Below are positions 52,642-60,885 of a DNA stretch of 60,885 nt, one piece after another. The DNA is from Enterococcus faecalis 13-SD-W-01 (GTDB lineage: Bacteria > Bacillota > Bacilli > Lactobacillales > Enterococcaceae). Each line of letters begins with the position of its first letter. Positions within the stretch are counted from its first letter, which is position 1. The notes beneath the pieces are model-generated. The model was not told the origin of the DNA and ran no database searches. It worked only from the letters and a program-made list of their open reading frames with translations. Location of the stretch: positions 119,939 to 180,823 of the forward strand of contig KE351647.1 in the NCBI GenBank assembly GCA_000415185.1. Reading direction: 5' to 3'. Both the position numbers and the translations under genes were made by a program.

Positions 52642-54023
52642 ATGTTAGAAAATCAAAATCCTATCTTTGATTATCATAAAGAACCTAGCAGGGACATCCT
52701 ATGCATTGACTGCAAGTCTTTTTATGCTTCAGTAGAATGTGTGGAACGCGGCTTGAACCCTTTGAAAACTAAATTAGTCTTATGTCCTATCCATCAGATA
52801 ATTCAAACGAACGCGGCAGCGGCCTGATTTTAGCTTCAAGCCCTGCAGCAAAAAAAGCGTACGGTATCTCCAATATCAGCCGTGCACGTGATCTTCCTTT
52901 CCCCTACCCGCCTGATCTTGTGATTGCACCGCCAAGAATGGCTTATTATATGCAAAAAAACATGGAGATCAATAACATCTATAGAAAATACGCAGATGAA
53001 GCAAATCACCATGTGTATTCTGTAGATGAGAGTTTTCTTGATGTAACAGAGGGCTTGAACCTTTTTAATGTAAAAACAGCTTATGAATTGGCTAAATTAG
53101 TGCAAACGGACGTTTATAGACAAACAGGAATCTATACAACGATCGGCATCGGCGATAACCCTTTACTTGCGAAGCTGGCCTTAGATAATGCTGCAAAACA
53201 TTCACCCGATATGAAAGCAGAATGGCGCTACGAAAATGTCCCAGAAACCGTTTGGAAGATCCCGACAATCACAGATTTTTGGGGAATCGGAAGACGAACA
53301 GCCAAACACCTGCAGCATTTGGGTATTTTTTCTGTCTATGATCTAGCACATTCAGATTACTATAAGCTAAAAGAAGAAATGGGCATTCTAGGAACTCAAT
53401 TATATGCACATTCTTGGGGCATCGACCGCTCTTTCTTAGGTCAAAAATACAAACCGAAATCAAAGAGTATCGGCAACAGCCAAATATTGAATCGTGATTA
53501 CTATAAAAAAGAGGAAATTGAAGTCGTTATTAAGGAAATGGCTGATCAAGTCGCTACTCGTTTGCGGCGGTCTGGTGCAAAGACTTCTATCATCAGCCTT
53601 TGGATTGGTTTCTCGATTGGATACGTTGATCAAGAAGGCAAATCGAACTTCCATCAGCAAATGAAAGTCGATCCGACAAACCAGAGTAAAGAAATCGCTC
53701 ATCATCTTTTGCGCATTTTCCAAGAAAAATACACAGATCAAGTAGTCCGAAATATTGCCGTCAATTGTTCTGATTTAGTTTATGGACATTCACTGCAGCT
53801 GAATCTTTTTGATGATCCTGAACAACAAGTTTCCGAAGCAAAAGTTGACTATATCGTTGATACGATCCGAGAAAAGTATGGTTTCAAGTCGATCATCCAC
53901 GCACATAGTTTATTGAAAGGCGGCCGAGCAATCGCACGATCGGAGCTTGTCGGCGGACACGCTGGCGGCATGAGTGGAATCGAAGGTGGACAAGATGAGA
54001 AGAACAAAAAAAATCTTCACTGA
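52642..54023 (+). pseudogene. Y-family DNA polymerase (UmuC/ImpB type), frameshifted
   Basis: Reading from ATG 52642 (AGGTGA upstream) gives the palm start DILCIDCKSFYASVECVERG and then runs out of frame at about 52777-52782. The following 400 or so residues continue in the next frame: MSYPSDNSNERGSG, SVDESFLDVTEGL (catalytic Asp-Glu), the HhH region TDFWGIGRRTAKHL and the little-finger domain. One missing base near GTCTTATG explains it; restoring it joins the frames as expected. The downstream piece lacks the first catalytic aspartate, so the polymerase is probably inactive unless this is a sequencing error. It heads a LexA-boxed operon. Confidence 0.85.
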
Positions 54024-54507
54024 CTATAACGAATATCATGACCGTCCTTTTGGTTTGAAATGGGGAACTGCTTTTGCAATGGCTGAACTTGTCCAAGGAA
54101 TCGAAAAAAATGAAACTTCTGCATTAAGAGAACCTATACTTAAACCACAAATGGACTTAGAGGAAATCGATCAGCTATTAGTTCAAGCTTTCTTGCATCA
54201 ACAGAAAGTCATGATCCAGCTGAATTTACAAGATGCGTTTGGCCGAATCCAACCAGAAATCGAAGGAACATTTACAGGTGAAGCTTATGAGGATTATTTT
54301 CTTATTGATGGACAGTTTATCTTTTGGGAAGATGTCCGGCATATCGAATTAATAAAAACAAAAAAATGGTATGAACTAGATTTTGAACGAATAAAAAAAC
54401 AGCAACAGAAGAAAGACAACGAATTGACACCGGTCAAAAATGAATTTTATCAAGAATTTATCGACGAAAGTAGTGAAATAAATGAAAACTATCGACAAAC
54501 ACTTTGA
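53995..54507 (+). CDS. YolD-like protein of the SOS operon
   Basis: 170 residues, soluble. YolD-like proteins commonly follow umuC-type polymerases in Firmicutes; their job is not established. Visible features are a basic N-terminus (RRTKKIFTDYNEYHDRPFGLKWGTAFAMAEL) and a later beta-rich part (IEGTFTGEAYEDYFLIDGQFIFWEDVRHIEL). The ATG at 53995 follows GAAGGTGG and overlaps the polymerase end by 29 nt, so translation is coupled. The family label is my best match, not certain. Confidence 0.75.
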   Translation: MRRTKKIFTDYNEYHDRPFGLKWGTAFAMAELVQGIEKNETSALREPILKPQMDLEEIDQLLVQAFLHQQKVMIQLNLQDAFGRIQPEIEGTFTGEAYEDYFLIDGQFIFWEDVRHIELIKTKKWYELDFERIKKQQQKKDNELTPVKNEFYQEFIDESSEINENYRQTL

Positions 54508-54739
54508 GACGGTAATCGTTACTTCCATGATTGCTAAACAAGAAGTAATCATCCAATGCCTAGATGGTAAAATCGTGAAAGGATTTGTACAACCTTCTAT
54601 CGATTTGGATGGTTTTTTCATTGACGATCACTATGTAAACTGGGAAACAATCAGTAGTATCGAATTGACAGACCGCTACTTTGAATTTTGGAAAGAAATC
54701 TTGCCAGATGATACAGCACTATATTCGAATACTAATTAA
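54482..54739 (+). CDS. Small YolD/Sm-like protein of the SOS operon
   Basis: 85 residues forming what looks like a single small beta barrel (VIIQCLDGKIVKGFVQPSID, FFIDDHYVNWETISSIELTD), closely resembling the C-terminal part of the preceding protein (IDGQFIFWEDVRHIEL). It overlaps that gene by 26 nt. It probably arose as a separate copy of the same domain. It is the last gene of the LexA-boxed operon; function unknown. Confidence 0.75.
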   Translation: MKTIDKHFETVIVTSMIAKQEVIIQCLDGKIVKGFVQPSIDLDGFFIDDHYVNWETISSIELTDRYFEFWKEILPDDTALYSNTN

Positions 54740-54914
54740 TTGATCATTCACTCCACTGATTTCTGCCAGTTTTATATAATTATTGATATAGCCATCTATT
54801 ATGTATACAATGAAAACACAGAAATGACAGTTATGCGCTTTCATTGCATGCTGCTATTTACTATAAAAAAAGAAAAAATCTTATCAATAACAGGCAGCTC
54901 AGGAGGAACAACAT

Positions 54915-55166
54915 TTGTCAAAAACAACAAAAAACATAATCATACTAACATCAGGAATTGCCGTCTATTTATTTACTATTTTCGTTTATGGACATGTAAG
55001 TTTATTTGCGGCACCTTTATTTAAGCTTTATGCTTCCGATTCTTCATTCATTAGAGGACTTGCTGATATCATGACACTGCTATTATTTACTCCAGCTTTG
55101 AGAATACTTACTGTTATTCTATGTTTGATTTTTTTGTTCATCGTCAACAAAAAGAAAAGAAAGTAA
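54915..55166 (+). CDS. Small membrane protein with TTG start
   Basis: 83 residues with two hydrophobic helices (IIILTSGIAVYLFTIFVYG and LRILTVILCLIFLFIV) and a basic tail (NKKKRK). AGGAGG (54901-54906) stands 8 nt before TTG 54915, with no ATG in frame nearby, so TTG is the start. No family recognised. A terminator shared with the convergent P-type ATPase gene follows. Confidence 0.7.
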   Translation: MSKTTKNIIILTSGIAVYLFTIFVYGHVSLFAAPLFKLYASDSSFIRGLADIMTLLLFTPALRILTVILCLIFLFIVNKKKRK

Positions 55167-55190
55167 CACGTTATCATAATCTTCAAATGA

Positions 55191-55221
55191 AAAAGTCCTC
55201 CAAACATAGGAGGACTTTTCC
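55191..55221. terminator. Convergent terminator
   Basis: AAAAGTCCTCC/GGAGGACTTTT, 11-bp perfect stem with loop AAACATA, A-run before and T-run after. It serves the small membrane protein gene and the P-type ATPase gene. Confidence 0.92.
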
Positions 55222-55244
55222 TTTGATAAAAATCTAACCCAGAA

Positions 55245-57899
55245 CTACTTCAGTTGGAAAAGTTTTTTTAGTCCTGTTACAAGAATCGTAGTAACAGCAG
55301 CAGCCAAAAGAATGATTCCCCATGTTCCAGCTTGCAATGGTACTGTGTTCAACAGATTATTCATAAACGGAAGATAGACAGCAGCAAACTGTAATGTTAA
55401 GGAAATAGCAAATGCACCAAGAAGCATTTTATTTTTCAATAATGATTTGTCAAAGCCAAATCCTTTATTTTTTCGCACATTGAAAATATGCATCAGCTGC
55501 GCAACGGCCATGAACGTAAATGTTGCTGTTTGTGCATAAACAAGTTCATGATTCGTGTATGTTAAAAAGGTAAAGAAACTAAAAGATGCTAAACCGATAA
55601 TAACACCGCTCAAGATGATTCGGCCTAAAAATCGTTTATTGACTAAACTGTCTTCATCCGAACGAGGCGGCCGCTTCATCAAGTCGCTTTCTGCTGATTC
55701 AAATGCCAATGCCATAGCTGGAGCAATATCAATCACTAGATTCAGATATAAGATATACAATGGTTGGATTGGCATTGGAAGCAAGAAAACCACACTTAAG
55801 AAAATAGTCACGATCTCGACCATGTTACATGAGAAGAGGAAAGTTACATATTTTTTGATGTTATCAAAAATAATACGTCCTTCTTTTATTGCATCCACAA
55901 TCGTTTGGAAACGGTCATCCGTCAAGATCATATCTGAGGACTCTTTGGCTACTTCCGTTCCTCGAATCCCCATAGCGATACCGATGTTTGAGCCGTTTAG
56001 TGCCGGTGCATCGTTCACCCCATCACCTGTCATTGAAACAATAGCGTCAGATTTTCGTAATGCTTCAACTAACTGTAATTTATTTTCGGGAGAAACACGG
56101 GCAAAAACACCGATTTTTTTGATTTTTTCTTCAAAGTCTTCACTTTTGACTGCTTCATCGATTTCTTTTCCAGTCATTGTGTTGTCATAGTCCGCTAAGC
56201 CGATTTCTTTTGCAATCATCGACGCTGTTTTCGGATGATCACCAGTAATCATTTTGACACTTATCCCCGCTTCTTGCGCAACACGTACAGCTTCTTTGAC
56301 ATCTGCACGAGGCGGATCAATAATACCGACAAATCCTTGGATCTCCAAGCCGTCAAGATTTTCAGCGAGTTCCGATTCGGAAAGTCCGCCTTGATAGTTT
56401 TCGATACGGGCAACTGCTATAACACGTCGGCCTTCTGAAGCAAGTTGCTGGTTGTATTCTTCTAATTGTTTTTTTGTCTGGTCATCTGCACTCGCGAGTT
56501 CCAATAAGACATCTGGCGCACCTTTTACAAGCAGCAGTCTTGTTTCATTTTCATAAACGGTGATCATGAACTTGTTATCAGAGTCAAAAGGCAGCTCACC
56601 GATTTTTTCCCAACCTTTTTCAACAAGAGAATCCCGAGAAACAGCCATTTTTTCCCCTAAAACAACAAATGCTCCATCTGTCGGATCGCCGAGAATCTCA
56701 TATTGATCCTCTGTTTTCTTTAAAACAGCAGACGTACATAACGCTCCATTTCGAATCATTTCATACAACCGTTTGTTCTCGTTAGGATTTATTTCTTTTT
56801 TATTTTGAAAAAATTCTCCTTTTGGTTCATAGCCTTTTCCGCTGACAGTAAAAGATTCGCCGTCTGCTAAAAGAATATCTGCAACAGCCATTTGGTTTTC
56901 GGTCAAGGTTCCTGTTTTATCACTAGCAATCACAGTGGTTGCGCCTAATGTCTCTACAGCAGACAACGTTTTAACTAAAGCCTTATGCTCTGCCATGATG
57001 CGCATGCCGCGGGAAAGCGTGATAGTAGAAACAGCAGGCATTGCTTCTGGAATAGCCGCAACAGCTAGAATAATCGAAATGTGAAGCATCTCTGTTAATG
57101 GTTCTTGTGTCAACAGACCAGCAATCAAAACAGCGACAGCAGCAAATAATGCAGCAAAAATAACAGCTTTACCTAATTTGTCCAGCTCGATATCCAAAGG
57201 TGTTTTTTTCTTTTTGTCATCTGTCAGCATGGCACTGATTTTCCCTACTTCAGTCTTCATTCCTGTTTGCGTAACGATAGCAGTCGCACTTCCGCGAGTC
57301 ACTGCTGTTCCAGCAAAAACGACATTCCTTCGATCGCCTAAAGGTACTTCTTCCTGATAAGAAGCATCCGCCTGTTTTTCTACAGCTTCAGATTCACCAG
57401 TCAATGCAGATTCAATACAAGCAAAATTACGACTTTCCAATAATCTGGCATCAGCTGCGATCGAATCGCCTTCCTCCAACAATAAAATATCCCCAGGCAC
57501 TACAGAACCCGAATCTATTTGAGACACTTCTCCGTCACGTAAGACTTTGGCAGTGGTATAAATCATTTCTTGTAATGAATCAATTGACTTTTGGGCGCGC
57601 AATTCGGTGAAAAAGCCAGTAAAAACGGCTAAAAATACTGCAATCAGTACCGCTATACCTTCTACAACCTCGCCTGTGAAAAATGAAAGCAGCGCAGCAG
57701 CTAACAAAAGGTACACAATAAGATTGTTGATGTTATGCCAAAGAAGCTCCCAAACTGAACGTGATTCTTGCTGCTGGATCGTATTTTCGCCATATTTTTT
57801 CAAACGTTCTTCTGCACTTTGGTTACTTAAACCGTGATTCTGATCAATATCAAAATGTTGTAATGTTTCCTTGATCGTTTTCTGGTAAAATTTTTCCAT
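55245..57899 (-). CDS. Cation-transporting P-type ATPase (type II, Ca2+-like)
   Basis: 884 residues with about ten membrane helices. N-terminal cation-ATPase domain, actuator loop SALTGESEAVEK, helix 4 motif AIPEAMPAVSTITL (the PEGLP-type ion site), phosphorylation motif ASDKTGTLTENQ (Asp near 330), nucleotide domain, hinge MTGDGVNDAPALNGS and a C-terminal four-helix domain. It resembles SERCA/PMCA-like bacterial pumps that export Ca2+ (possibly Mn2+ or Na+). AAGGAGGAGAATGT supports ATG 57899; a longer form is not needed. It stands alone. Confidence 0.93.
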   Translation of the reverse strand: MEKFYQKTIKETLQHFDIDQNHGLSNQSAEERLKKYGENTIQQQESRSVWELLWHNINNLIVYLLLAAALLSFFTGEVVEGIAVLIAVFLAVFTGFFTELRAQKSIDSLQEMIYTTAKVLRDGEVSQIDSGSVVPGDILLLEEGDSIAADARLLESRNFACIESALTGESEAVEKQADASYQEEVPLGDRRNVVFAGTAVTRGSATAIVTQTGMKTEVGKISAMLTDDKKKKTPLDIELDKLGKAVIFAALFAAVAVLIAGLLTQEPLTEMLHISIILAVAAIPEAMPAVSTITLSRGMRIMAEHKALVKTLSAVETLGATTVIASDKTGTLTENQMAVADILLADGESFTVSGKGYEPKGEFFQNKKEINPNENKRLYEMIRNGALCTSAVLKKTEDQYEILGDPTDGAFVVLGEKMAVSRDSLVEKGWEKIGELPFDSDNKFMITVYENETRLLLVKGAPDVLLELASADDQTKKQLEEYNQQLASEGRRVIAVARIENYQGGLSESELAENLDGLEIQGFVGIIDPPRADVKEAVRVAQEAGISVKMITGDHPKTASMIAKEIGLADYDNTMTGKEIDEAVKSEDFEEKIKKIGVFARVSPENKLQLVEALRKSDAIVSMTGDGVNDAPALNGSNIGIAMGIRGTEVAKESSDMILTDDRFQTIVDAIKEGRIIFDNIKKYVTFLFSCNMVEIVTIFLSVVFLLPMPIQPLYILYLNLVIDIAPAMALAFESAESDLMKRPPRSDEDSLVNKRFLGRIILSGVIIGLASFSFFTFLTYTNHELVYAQTATFTFMAVAQLMHIFNVRKNKGFGFDKSLLKNKMLLGAFAISLTLQFAAVYLPFMNNLLNTVPLQAGTWGIILLAAAVTTILVTGLKKLFQLK

Positions 57900-58283
57900 A
57901 CATTCTCCTCCTTGATGATTGTGGTTCGGCAGCATGTTTTTTTAAGTTCAGGGAAAACGAAGATAAGGGAAAAAATCGAACGGAAGAAGCCTATTTTGAG
58001 GTCGTTTTTTAGCCATTTATCCAGTTCTAAGATAAATTTTTCAAACAACACATGTTACTTTTAACTTAACATTGATCAAAAGTCAGGTAAATTTATATGC
58101 CTGTTTTTCTTGGTTCTGCTTTTTAAAAATAAGTTTTTATGTATTTAAAAATAACATTTTTTATTTTAAAAATCCTATTATTAATGAGAATAATAGTCTA
58201 TTTTTTACTGAATTTTCAGCATTCTCTCCCTATTTGACTGTTATAATCAACAAAAATAATTTCAATAGTAGGAGAATACTGCC
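57900..58283. other. AT-rich divergent intergenic region
   Basis: 384 bp between the P-type ATPase gene and a plus-strand membrane protein gene. I see no hairpin with a U-tract, no known operator and no credible small gene; it must hold promoters for both genes. Confidence 0.5.
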
Positions 58284-58880
58284 ATGCTCATGACCATTGC
58301 CAAATTTGGAATCAAAACCATTGATACGTTCGCTTATTATGGTTTGTTTCTTTTCTTGTTTTATTTTGCTTTCAAATATTTCAAAGAATTTGCGGATATA
58401 TTTACTAAAATCAACGAACGACTCCAGATTGCATTTCCTGGATTAACTAAACAAGAGAAAAAGCAGCGAAAAAAAGCGGCGAACCACTTTTTAACACAAG
58501 AAGCCCCCATTCTTGCTCGAAAGAAAAAATATTCGCTTTTATTGATCATCCTTTTTCTACCCGTCTTTGGCATAGGTGTCTTTTATTATTTTCCTATAAG
58601 TGATACTTCATTGAATGCATTTCCTTACTTTGGATTTGCGTTTATTCTTCTAGGAATTGCTCTCGTTCTTCAAGAAAAAAACAGAATAGAGGAGTCAATA
58701 ATATGGCAGCGATACTTGCTTAACCATCCTCAAAATCAATTAAAAGTACTTTTTCTTCCAAAAGAACTCTCCGCTGCCTTTCTTCAAAATATACGCAAAC
58801 GAATGATTCTTACATTTATAACTGGCATATTTTTTTTAATCCACCCTCTTTTGTTAAAATTAGGCTTATTGTTTGTATAA
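58284..58880 (+). CDS. Membrane protein, function unknown
   Basis: 198 residues. One N-terminal helix (YYGLFLFLFYFAFKYF), a basic amphipathic linker (LTKQEKKQRKKAANHF), two central helices (LLLIILFLPVFGIGVFYYF and FPYFGFAFILLGIALVL) and a C-terminal helix (LTFITGIFFLIHPLLLKLGL). GTAGGAGAATACTGCC precedes the ATG. I recognise no family. A remnant of another gene lies just beyond its stop. Confidence 0.68.
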   Translation: MLMTIAKFGIKTIDTFAYYGLFLFLFYFAFKYFKEFADIFTKINERLQIAFPGLTKQEKKQRKKAANHFLTQEAPILARKKKYSLLLIILFLPVFGIGVFYYFPISDTSLNAFPYFGFAFILLGIALVLQEKNRIEESIIWQRYLLNHPQNQLKVLFLPKELSAAFLQNIRKRMILTFITGIFFLIHPLLLKLGLLFV

Positions 58881-58884
58881 CTAA

Positions 58885-59013
58885 CAATCTGTTCAAACAC
58901 CTTTTGCTGCTGCAAATGGCGAAGCGAGCCGATTGGAAATGGAAAATGCTGAAAATCCTGAAGCTGTTGAAGCAATAAAGACGGCTTTGGAAAAAGTATT
59001 AAATGATCAATAG
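58885..59013 (+). pseudogene. C-terminal remnant of a lost gene
   Basis: An open frame of 42 codons with no plausible start, reading FAAANGEASRLEMENAENPE and then AVEAIKTALEKVLNDQ before TAG. The codon pattern and the helical, Ala/Glu-rich sequence look like a real protein end. An in-frame TAA lies immediately before it (58882-58884). A terminator follows 8 nt after the stop, as after an intact gene. The parent family is not recognised. Confidence 0.5.
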
Positions 59014-59015
59014 AC

Positions 59016-59052
59016 AAAAAAGAGAGCATCCAATCCAATTGGATGCTCTCTT
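59016..59052. terminator. Terminator, bidirectional
   Basis: AGAGAGCATCCAAT/ATTGGATGCTCTCT, 14-bp perfect stem with loop CCA, and A6 before it (T6 for the minus strand). It probably ends the methyltransferase transcript and once the remnant gene. Confidence 0.85.
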
Positions 59053-59112
59053 CTGCTATTCTCTAAACATGTCTTTCCTTACTCTTAGATAAAAGTGTAC
59101 GAAAATGTAGAA

Positions 59113-60096
59113 CTATTTTTCAATAAACATCACGATATGACTATGCTTTTCAGTGTTAGAAACCTGATAACCGGCAAATAGATCATTGATCATTTCAGTC
59201 ATCTCTTGTTTATCTTTTGCTCGGAATTGGAAGCCGATTTTTTTCCCGACTGCTTCTTGTTTTTCATTTTTATTTGCAAATGGCAAGATGACTGTAGCAT
59301 TACCTTCAAATGAATCCGTCAGCTCACGAATGCCAAGGTATAGTTTCTGCAACTCTGCATCAGATAAAAATTCTGCAAAACCATTGCAAGAAATAATCAA
59401 GTTATCGTATTTTTTCAAAGTAAATCGATAGCTTTTATCAGAAAGAAAGTCAAAAGCAGAGATATTTTCCCTTACAATGTTATGGTTCTCTCCAAACATT
59501 TCTTCTGCCAGCTTTTGGTTATTTTCAAGCCATTTCGTGTCGATATCGACATTTATACTTGCATAAGAATTTGACCATTGCGTATTTTGAGTCAATTCGC
59601 TCATTCTATGCATCAAGCGCTCGATTTCAAGACTGTCAAACCCTCCACCGCTGCCGATATCAAGAAACAAAAAGGATTCGTTTGCTTTTATATAAGCTTC
59701 TACTTTTTCTCTGATTGCTCTTTTGATTTGTTCTCGCCGCCATACTAAAGGAGGCACACCGATGTTAAGCATTTTTTCATCAATTTTCCGTCCTAAAAGT
59801 CCACTTTGCGGTTCATTCAATAACGCATAGAATGTCACTTCTTCTGTACCGGGACGGCGTGACATGATATTGGCAAAATGGCTCATTTTTGTTAGTACTT
59901 TCCCTAAAGGAGTTAGTTGATAAGGCGGTTCTGGTAAATCTTTTGTTTGGAAACTGCTTAAAAATAAAGATTGATTGCCGTAAACATAATAAAAAGATTG
60001 ATCCTTGATTGCTAGATAATCCCAAATTGTTGGTTCTTGTTGGGTTTGGTTCCATGCTTCGTCTAAAGATGTATATGTTTTATCCATTTGATTCAT
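59113..60096 (-). CDS. Class I SAM-dependent methyltransferase, substrate unknown
   Basis: 327 residues. The SAM motif I is FLFLDIGSGGGFDSLEIERL near residue 145; INVDIDTKWL (motif II acidic residue) and ENISAFDF follow, then NLIISCNGFAEFL. The N-terminal 110 residues are helical, possibly a winged-helix-like cap (YQLTPLGKVLTKMSHF), as in small-molecule or O-methyltransferases. No biosynthetic neighbours are present, so no substrate can be inferred. GGAGCATG is a tight ribosome site. It is monocistronic. Confidence 0.82.
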   Translation of the reverse strand: MNQMDKTYTSLDEAWNQTQQEPTIWDYLAIKDQSFYYVYGNQSLFLSSFQTKDLPEPPYQLTPLGKVLTKMSHFANIMSRRPGTEEVTFYALLNEPQSGLLGRKIDEKMLNIGVPPLVWRREQIKRAIREKVEAYIKANESFLFLDIGSGGGFDSLEIERLMHRMSELTQNTQWSNSYASINVDIDTKWLENNQKLAEEMFGENHNIVRENISAFDFLSDKSYRFTLKKYDNLIISCNGFAEFLSDAELQKLYLGIRELTDSFEGNATVILPFANKNEKQEAVGKKIGFQFRAKDKQEMTEMINDLFAGYQVSNTEKHSHIVMFIEK

Positions 60097-60276
60097 GCTC
60101 CTCTGCTGTAAATCTTTTACTATGTAATGTTGTGTATTTAGAAGAAAAGTTATTCGTTTTTTTATTTTATCAATAACTCCTACATAAATAATTTTACACT
60201 TGTATTATTTGTTTTACTACTGTTATTTTTAAAATCGATATTCTTATAGCAACATTATATAAAAGAGCATACAAAT

Positions 60277-60317
60277 AAAACAGAGAACGAAGACTTTTTT
60301 CTTCGATCTCTGTTTTT
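60277..60317. terminator. msrB terminator
   Basis: AAAACAGAGAACGAAG/CTTCGATCTCTGTTTT stem (arms 60277-60292 and 60301-60316) with a T-rich loop on the plus strand. On the minus strand it is followed by ATTTG, on the plus strand by TAC. It is placed right after the msrB stop. The remaining 60097-60276 is AT-rich without further features. Confidence 0.7.
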
Positions 60318-60322
60318 ACAAA

Positions 60323-60760
60323 CTATTCTACATATTTCTTGAACTCTTCATACCCGGCTTTGTCCATTTCTTCATAAGGAATAAATTTCAAAGCAGCTGA
60401 ATTGATACAGTAACGCAAGCCGCCTTTGTCTGCCGGACCGTCCGAAAATACATGTCCTAGATGCGAATCTGCTTCTGTGCTGCGTACTTCTACGCGGTGC
60501 ATTCCGTAAGAAAAATCCGCTTTTTCTTTGATGTCTTTTCGCTCGATTGGTTTGCTGAAAGAAGGCCAGCCGCAACCAGCGTCGTATTTTTCTGTGGAAC
60601 TGAATAATGGTTCGCCGCTGACTACGTCTACATAGATTCCTTTTTCGTAAAAATCATCATATTTACCAGTGAAAGCAGGTTCTGTCGCGTTTTCTTGAGT
60701 CACCGCATATTCCATATCTGAAAGTTTTTGTTTCAATTCTTCTTTATTTGGTTGATTCAT
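60323..60760 (-). CDS. msrB: Peptide-methionine (R)-S-oxide reductase
   Basis: 145 residues covering the MsrB domain. The catalytic cysteine is in [13 protein letters not shown] near 115 and the resolving cysteine in GCGWPSF near 65; [18 protein letters not shown] supplies the substrate-site histidines. There are only these two cysteines, so it is the zinc-free form lacking the two CxxC pairs. It repairs oxidised methionine using thioredoxin. GGGGTGTGATCAAG before ATG 60760 sets the start. An adjacent GTG three codons upstream is less likely. Confidence 0.95.
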   Translation of the reverse strand: MNQPNKEELKQKLSDMEYAVTQENATEPAFTGKYDDFYEKGIYVDVVSGEPLFSSTEKYDAGCGWPSFSKPIERKDIKEKADFSYGMHRVEVRSTEADSHLGHVFSDGPADKGGLRYCINSAALKFIPYEEMDKAGYEEFKKYVE

Positions 60761-60826
60761 CTTGATCACACCCCTTTTCCTTTATACTAAGCAAATGAAG
60801 GACAGAGGAGAAGTAATCTGCTCAAA

Positions 60827-60885
60827 AGAGGTTGTGAATGAACCGTTCAGCTCCAAGCAGTAACGAAAAAAACAGTAAAATAGCT
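60827..60885 (+). repeat. Nested-hairpin repeat, left part (cut by window end)
   Basis: AGAGGTTGTGAATGAACCGT and AGCTCC match unit C, then the clamp is changed (AAGCAGTAA instead of GAGCATTAA). A top-stem arm AAAAAACAGTAAAATAGCT runs to the window end at the start of the apical loop. It lies upstream of msrB on the opposite strand, so unlike the other clear copies it does not directly follow a visible stop codon. Confidence 0.85.

Overview
The window is a stretch of low-GC Gram-positive chromosome, almost certainly Enterococcus and most likely the E. faecium group (E. faecium, lactis, durans or hirae). The reasons are the D-Ala-D-Ala-type Ddl next to MurF, the acpS-alr-mazF cluster, a WxL/DUF916/LPXTG surface-protein locus, Mga-like regulators, strong AGGAGG ribosome binding sites and CodY/LexA/Zur boxes of Firmicute type. 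Species is inferred, not proven. I saw no rRNA, tRNA, CRISPR array, insertion sequence or prophage.

Layout. 1-5.7 kb: quinone-type oxidoreductase, Zur-boxed zinc-free S14 (rpsN), then acpS-alr-mazF and the RNA helicase cshA behind a long leader. 5.7-14.5 kb: cell-wall genes murF and ddl, a membrane transporter-like protein with a coupled DUF188 gene, GNAT and TVP38 genes, udk, yjjG and a pseudouridine synthase. 15-21 kb: L25, a MATE exporter, DUF960, a CBS-domain membrane protein and the K+ transporter kup behind a manganese-type riboswitch candidate. 21-29 kb: a PRD regulator with a fructose-family PTS permease, then pnp, rpsO and def. 29-32.3 kb: an unrecognised 266-residue protein and a tight sirtuin / acetyltransferase-chorismate mutase fusion / NiaR operon. 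32.5-40.7 kb: amino-acid uptake, comprising a lysine riboswitch with an ABC system, a CodY-boxed permease and BrnQ, then an Mga-type regulator. 41-44.4 kb: ruvA-ruvB-TetR-phosphatase operon. 44.5-50.4 kb: WxL surface operon with an Mga-like regulator. 50.5-60.9 kb: CPBP protease, an SOS operon with a frameshifted Y-family polymerase, a P-type Ca2+-type ATPase, a SAM methyltransferase and msrB.

The most interesting unexplained structure is a family of about 119-122 bp nested-hairpin repeats. Each unit has fixed boxes (AGAGGTTGTGAA at the 5' end, GAACACCGTTTA at the 3' end), a fixed clamp (GCATTAA/TTAATGC), a fixed apical loop (GCTTCTCA-like) and variable stems that stay complementary from copy to copy. 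Units lie directly after stop codons at the window start (minus strand, where the repeat itself forms the stop codon), after rpsN, after the Mga-type gene and at the window end. At two loci the full units are followed by a distinct half-unit ending in a hairpin. Other notable points are the manganese-type riboswitch ahead of kup, a structured and terminated RNA between a GNAT gene and a transporter gene, a mazF with no mazE beside it, and a broken but still LexA-boxed polymerase gene.
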